In this document: positions 59,229 through 64,000 of the stretch, piece after piece
How positions within the stretch are numbered: the first letter of the stretch is position 1
How the letters are laid out: each line of letters begins with the position of its first letter
Assembly (NCBI RefSeq): GCF_902686445.1
Contig: NW_025920104.1
Coordinates: forward strand, 1,860,001 to 1,924,000
Direction: 5' to 3'
Length of the DNA: 64,000 nt
Source: Sciurus carolinensis
Taxonomy: Eukaryota > Chordata > Mammalia > Rodentia > Sciuridae
Position numbers and translations under genes: made by a program
The notes under the pieces: generated by a model
What the model was told of the DNA's origin: nothing
What the model saw: the letters and a program-made list of their open reading frames with translations, nothing else
Databases searched by the model: none

Positions 59229-59341
59229 TTCCTGGCATGGTGGCCCGAACTTTAATCCCAGGCATTCAGGAGTCTGAGCCAGGAAGATCAAAAACTTCAG
59301 GCCAGCCTGTACAACATAGGGAAACTTCATCTGAAAATCAA
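59229..59341 (+). repeat. B1-type SINE, degenerate
   Basis: 'cctggcatggtggcccgaac', 'tttaatcccaggcattcagg', 'caggccagcctgtacaacat' and 'agggaaacttcatctgaaaa' follow the B1 layout. Confidence 0.8.
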
Positions 59342-59412
59342 CTTTAGGAAAAATACCTTTGAAATAACAAGTGAACTTCTTACCTTTTCTACTCCTTCTT
59401 GGTGTGATTCAG

Positions 59413-59710
59413 GTCTGGAGGAAAAACTGATTCATCCTGCGGAGCAGCCAGTGGGGTAGTGATGCAGGTGTCCTGGTACACTACAAGCATGACCAGTCCA
59501 AGAAGCTCTTAGGTATCATTCTGTGCCTCTGTGAGCAGGTGGACACAAACATGACCCTTCACAAAAAGCTGCTGCCATGTGACTTTGTGTTCCTCATCAA
59601 GACCAGTATGTGCACCTTTTACCTGGTGGCAGAGACAAAGGAGGACATGCATAAGTGGGTGTAGAACATCTGTCAGGTCTGCAGCTTTCAGCAGAAGGTG
59701 GAGAGCACAG
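59413..59710 (+). pseudogene. GAB-family PH-domain exon, broken
   Basis: GAB proteins are docking adaptors that bind phosphoinositides through an N-terminal PH domain and recruit SHP2 and PI3-kinase after receptor activation. In one frame this 298-base block reads VWRKN*FILRSS, then 'DAGVLVHYKHDQSKK', 'LCEQVDTNMTLHKK', 'DFVFLIKT', 'CTFYLVAETKEDMHKWV', a stop, and 'NICQVCSF'. This is the second half of a GAB PH domain. It is bordered by a pyrimidine-rich tract and AG (acceptor, 59411-59412) and by GT (donor, 59711-59712), so it is a genomic exon rather than a processed copy. Two in-frame stops (TGA 59428-59430 at an expected Trp, TAG 59662-59664) disable it, with no indel. GAB2 or GAB4 is the likeliest relative; I cannot decide. 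No other GAB exon is seen nearby. Confidence 0.85.
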
Positions 59711-59712
59711 GT

Positions 59713-60111
59713 ACATAGACACCAGCATTCTCTGGGGGCTGAGATGGGCCTTGGGTGTCCTTTGTAGGTAGAGCAGGTGCCAGGCATGACCAGAGGTCAG
59801 GAGGACCCCTGGTCCTCCCTGTGCTCAAATGGGAATCCAAGAAATGTGTGTCCTGATGAAGGAAGAGGTGCTCTGTGACATAATCTCATGCATCTTGACC
59901 CCTCCTTCATCTACCATTGTGCCACCTTGTCCCTCCCTCAACTCACACATACCAAATGTATACCATCCTCAGGGGAGACCTCTTGGGTCCTCTTCTATCC
60001 AGCCTCTTTGGGTAGACTGGCCCTCATCCCTCTGTGATTATTTTTCATGAAAATCCAGAGCTCCTCCACATCCACCTCAGAAGAGACAGGTCAAGGGGGA
60101 GTGGTAATTTA
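59713..60111. other. Unassigned sequence downstream of the GAB-like exon
   Basis: Intron-like position if the exon ever was part of a gene here; nothing else recognised. Confidence 0.35.
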
Positions 60112-61620
60112 CTTTTGTTTTTATTATTAATTTCATATTTATTCTAATTAGTTGCACATCACAATAGAATGCATTTATATATTTCATTAAATCTTGCATA
60201 ATTGGAGCTTAATTTCTCATTTTTCTGGTTGTACATATTGTAGCATCACATCAGTCATGCAGTTATATAAGTATATGAGGTCATAATGTCTGTTTCACTC
60301 TAGTGTCCTTCCTACCCTCATATCCCTTCCCATCCCTCATTCCCCTCTACCTAATATGAAGTAACTGTATTCTTCCTGTGTACCCTGCCCTCTTATTGTT
60401 AATTTGCATCCACAAATCAGAAAACATTTGGGCTTTTATATTTTAAGTTTGGCTTATATTGTTTTGCATTATATTCTCCAACTCCATCAATTTACTGGCA
60501 AATTCCACAATTCATTCTTCTTTAAACTGAGTAATACTCCATTGAATGTATTTGTGTATGTATTTCACATATTCTTTTTCCATTCTTCTGTTGAAGGGCA
60601 CCTATGTTTCTTCCATAATTTAATGTGAGTTGAGCTGCCATAAACACTCATGTGGTTGCATCTGTGTAATATGCTGATTTTAAATCATTTGGGTATAAAC
60701 CGAGGAATGGGGTAGCTGAATCACATGGTGGTTCCATTCCAAGTTTTCTGAGGAATCTCCATGCTGCTTTCCACAAAAGTTGCTTTGATTTGCATTCCCA
60801 CCAACAATGTATGAGAGTACTTTTATTTCCCCACATCCTCACCAACATTTATTATTCCTTATGTTCTGGATAATTGCCATTCTGGTTGGAATGAGGTAAA
60901 ATTTTAGAGGAGTTTTGATTTGTATGCCTCTTATTGCTAGAGATGTTGAGCATTTTTTCATATATTTTTTGATCGATTTATCCTAAAGATTAATGCTTTA
61001 TCTGAGGTGCATGTGATAAAGATTTTCTCCCAGGTTGTAGACTCTATTTTATGGTTGTTTCTTTTGCTGTAAAAAAGCTTTTTATTTTGTGTCCATCCCA
61101 CTAATTGATTATTGATTTATCTTCTTACACTTTAGGGGTCTTATTAAGGAAGTCAGATCCTAAGCTGACATGGTGAAGATTTGAGCCTACTTTTTCTTCT
61201 AGTAGATGCAGGGTCTTTGTTGTATTGTGTAAGTTTATACTCTACTTTGAGCTGATTTTTGTGTGTGTGCAGAGTGAGAGATAAAGGTTTATATTCATTT
61301 TTGAAAAAATAAGAAACCCTGAATAGCCAAAGCTGTCTTAGCAAAAAAAGTGAAGCAGGAAGCATCACAATACCAGACCTAAAACTCTTCTACAGAGTTA
61401 TAATAATAAAAACAGCCTGGTAATCACATGAAAACAAACACCTAGACCAGTGATACAGATAGAATACACAGACACACCCACATAAATGCAGTTATCTTGT
61501 ACTAGAAAAAGGCACCAAATACATTAACTAGAGAAAAGGTAGCCTATTCAACAATAGTGGTGGGGAAAATGGAAAGGCACATGTAACAAAATGAAATTTA
61601 AACTTTTAGCTTTCACCCTC
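60112..61620 (-). mobile_element. Twin-primed (5'-inverted) L1
   Basis: 60112-61303 is L1 in minus orientation: an A-rich tail (as T-rich at 60112-60136), a 3' UTR, then ORF2 end landmarks such as 'gattttaaatcatttgggta', 'ggttccattccaagttttct' and 'tttcccaccaacaatgtatg' types. At 61304 the orientation flips. 61304-61620 reads L1 on the plus strand ('aagaaaccctgaatagccaa', 'agcatcacaataccagacct', 'caacaatagtggtggggaaa'). The inner ends cover the same L1 point: 'aaatttaaacttttagcttt' at the right end corresponds to the complement of 'gagagataaaggtttatatt' at 61275-61294. This is the expected product of twin priming. Confidence 0.88.
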
Positions 61621-62929
61621 CTTTTGGGTTTTGATTACAAGATCTCTTTGGTGTAGTCAGACAGTCTGAACTTCATGATGGTATTAGTACAGCTGTGTGA
61701 ATGTACTAAAATCAATAGGAATTTGCACTTTCAAATGGTGGTGTTACAGCATGCAAATTATTTCTCATTTTTCTAAAAAAAATTCCTTGGGTTATGGGGT
61801 ACCAACCAGGTTCTGGCCACCTGTAGTTGGGAACAGCTGTATAGGCTAAGACCTGGGCTGTCACACAGGCCCAGAAGGGCTGTGCTCCTGCCAGTGCTTG
61901 TTGCTGTGATCCTGAAGTCCTGTTATTTTTCGATAGAGGTCACTGTGTTTTGATGTTACACCAGGTCCTAGGAATTGTGTGGCCAGTTGGGATTGGAGTG
62001 AAGAGCTACTGTGGAACTCTGAGTTTTGTCTTCCTGGAAGGGTCTTACTTTGTGAAAGTATATGCAGAGAAGCAAACATGACCAAGTAAAACAATGTCTA
62101 AGGAATTCCTAATTCTCCTGTCCAAAACAATCCAGCAAGGAACTTTTTTGCATGTCAATATGCAAGACTAGCCCTGTGGGCTGAGAGGAAGATTTCCCCC
62201 CTCATCATTAAGGAGGATAATGGAAGTAGTTGATTGATCCGTGAGCAGAATAATACTTCAGGGATCCAAGGATGCCAGGAACAGGGGCAGAGGCAGGACT
62301 ATGTGGGATTGAGAAAATGCTAAATTGTTGAGTACAATTGGACATATTGGGAACATTTATACGTGAATGCCTAGCCATTACATTCAAAATCAACTGACAC
62401 TTTTCTAAAATTAATCTATTTCTTATGTTTCCTTTTGACCTTTTCTTTGAAAAATTCTAAAGAGCAGAGTGCTGGGCATAATAAACAAGTCAGTTCAGGT
62501 GCTGGATTTTGCACACAGTCTCAAGGATTGGTGAGGCAGATGAAGTCGTGCCCCCTGTTCTAAGCCTTTTCCCCACAGTAAACGTGTTCCAGCAATTTAG
62601 CCAGATGCTTTTGGGAGATATAAACAGGCAAAGTCATGTGGTGAGGGCTCAAATGATCTGGGGTCCCAGAATCAAAACGTTGTGGCAAAAAGAAAACATT
62701 ATTCACCCAATTTCTATCTTCTCCTCGTTATTTTTTCTGTTATTATTCTCAAGAATTATGACAGAGTGATTAGTGGCTAAAGTCATATAATTGATCTTTC
62801 ATTCATTTCGTTGCAGTCAATTCCACTCACAAACATGTATAAATTGGTAACCAGTTTTCAGGTGACATGAGAGGCACATATGGGAGTACTCCTCTAATCA
62901 AAGGGGAATGAGCAGGCGTTGGTCATCTA
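61621..62929. other. Unassigned single-copy sequence
   Basis: No gene or repeat recognised. Confidence 0.35.
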
Positions 62930-63112
62930 GGTTGTGAAAGCCGTGGGTTTTCAAAGCTCCCGAACAGCAAGTCACTTGTTTGCAACTACCAAGGTGTTTG
63001 TAAACCCTTGGACAACAAGAACTTTCACGAGTGTGTCCAGTGACATTGCACCTGCACCCCACATTACACCTGACATCATAGAGGAGTGGACTCAGAACTC
63101 AGAAGCGTCACA

Positions 63113-63126
63113 GTTCCCATGGCAAC
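63113..63126. promoter_or_regulatory. RFX X-box-like site
   Basis: GTTCCCATGGCAAC fits the RFX X-box consensus (GTNNYYATRRNAAC) at every defined position. RFX factors drive cilium, immune and testis genes from such sites. Whether this copy is bound is not known; single motifs also arise by chance. Confidence 0.5.
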
Positions 63127-63382
63127 CAGACACCATTCAGGACCCAGCCGCTTTAAACCAACATTCAAGATATGTAGCGGCTCAGCTGTGAATGTTAGAG
63201 CATAGATGAAAAGAGCGGATGCCAGCGTGTTGCAGTTTTGATGAAATGATTCTATCCTTCCTATCCAGGTGACAAGGAAACAGGCTCTAAACTGTAAAGA
63301 GTCACGTGAGCAAGAAATTGCCCCATATCCAAGCAAGACAAGGGATCCCATTAAGTCTGAGAGCTCGCACTTTCAGCCAGTT

Positions 63383-63397
63383 CCACTAGGTGGCGCT
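63383..63397 (+). promoter_or_regulatory. CTCF-type binding site
   Basis: CCACTAGGTGGCGCT agrees with the CTCF core (CCASYAGRKGGCRSY form) at all key positions. It lies 257 bases after the X-box in the only single-copy stretch at this end with several CpGs. Likely a real insulator or loop anchor, but binding is inferred. Confidence 0.6.
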
Positions 63398-64000
63398 GTG
63401 CTCTGTTGTTCGCACCGAAGTAGCTGACAGGCAGCTCATCTGGCTCTTGATGCAGGCTACTAGCCCCCACAAATTACAGTGGAATAACTTGAGGCCGAAA
63501 TCTACTGGAGAGCACATGGGTCAAAAATCTTAACACTGGCACCGGTGGATTTGCCATCCATCCTAACTCCTCCAGGACTGCTTCCGCCCTGGTTTTCTTC
63601 AGAGTCAGGAAACTAGCCTAGGGGCATAGCAGCCACATGAAGAAATGGGTTGGGAGTGCTCACATCAGTAGAGCATGCAGTGCAGCGCCATGATTTGGGT
63701 CATCCTTAATTTGGGAAACATCACATTCCATTTGTCTTGATTCTCCGCCTATGATTCAATATCTGGAAGGGAGACAGATGGAACATGGGATGTACCTGTT
63801 CCATGTGAAGGTGATTGCCTCCTCTGGTGGCTCCATGAATAGAGGAGGGAGTCGATCCCTCAACAGGTTGTAGGAAGACAGCTCAAACCTGACCTCGGAG
63901 GAGAGTTGTTCTGTGCTCACTTCAATGGCGAGACAACTCCTCCTTGACTGTTGTCTTAAAACTAGCCTGCACCCTAAAACCAGCCTGCTGGGATATTTCC
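63398..64000. other. Unassigned sequence to the window edge
   Basis: No gene recognised. 'cagtagagcatgcagtgcag' and 'tttgggtcatcc' near 63665-63705 faintly resemble a worn ID element; not called. Confidence 0.3.

Noticed and set aside
62934..63191. 85-codon frame beginning MKAVGFQSSR
   Set aside because: No homologue known to me; it overlaps the X-box region and is more likely regulatory DNA. A cross-species reading-frame test would decide.
1..64000. Search for CRISPR arrays, operons, phage, toxin-antitoxin or other microbial systems
   Set aside because: The sequence is a mammalian nuclear repeat-rich region; no array of spaced identical repeats or microbial gene layout is present.

Overview
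This window is mammalian nuclear DNA, almost certainly from a squirrel-family rodent (ground squirrel or marmot type). The argument rests on the short interspersed repeats. They are dimers of a 7SL-derived B1 head and a tRNA-derived ID tail (B1-dID-like), plus solo ID elements, and their sequence resembles sciurid SINEs. The L1 elements are divergent from human and mouse L1 and carry their own 5' UTR types. There is no bacterial-type gene organisation, no RNA gene apart from SINEs, and no intact protein-coding gene that I can support.

Layout. 1-2450 is single-copy sequence with two SINEs. 2451-24855 and 24856-42008 are two direct tandem copies of one segment (22.4 and 17.2 kb, about 95% alike by eye). 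Each copy carries, in order: an AT-rich stretch with a TA/TG microsatellite; a 5'-truncated plus-strand L1 nested inside an older L1; a B1-dID SINE; a full-length minus-strand L1 of about 6 kb; and about 3 kb of AT-rich DNA with an L2 fragment. The copies then differ. Copy 1 has a full-length plus-strand L1 (17871-24490) where copy 2 has 1.45 kb of other sequence, including a solo retroviral LTR. 42009-56350 is mostly single-copy, non-coding DNA with SINEs, remnants of older repeats and a 0.9-kb degenerate TG-rich tract. 56350-58671 is the 5' half (5' UTR plus ORF1) of a third L1 type. 59413-59710 is a broken but correctly bordered exon encoding part of the pleckstrin-homology (PH) domain of a GAB-family docking protein; it is the only trace of a host gene. 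60112-61620 is a twin-primed (5'-inverted) L1. 62930-63430 holds an RFX X-box and a strong CTCF motif.

Nothing here works together as a gene system. The interest is genomic: a tandem segmental duplication, L1-linked deletion, three unrelated L1 5' UTR types behind one conserved terminal core, telomere-like hexamers at the L1 ORF2 C-terminus, a templated 77-bp insertion present in one duplicate only, and a decaying GAB-like exon. All L1 open reading frames contain stops or frameshifts, so none of the elements looks able to mobilise itself.
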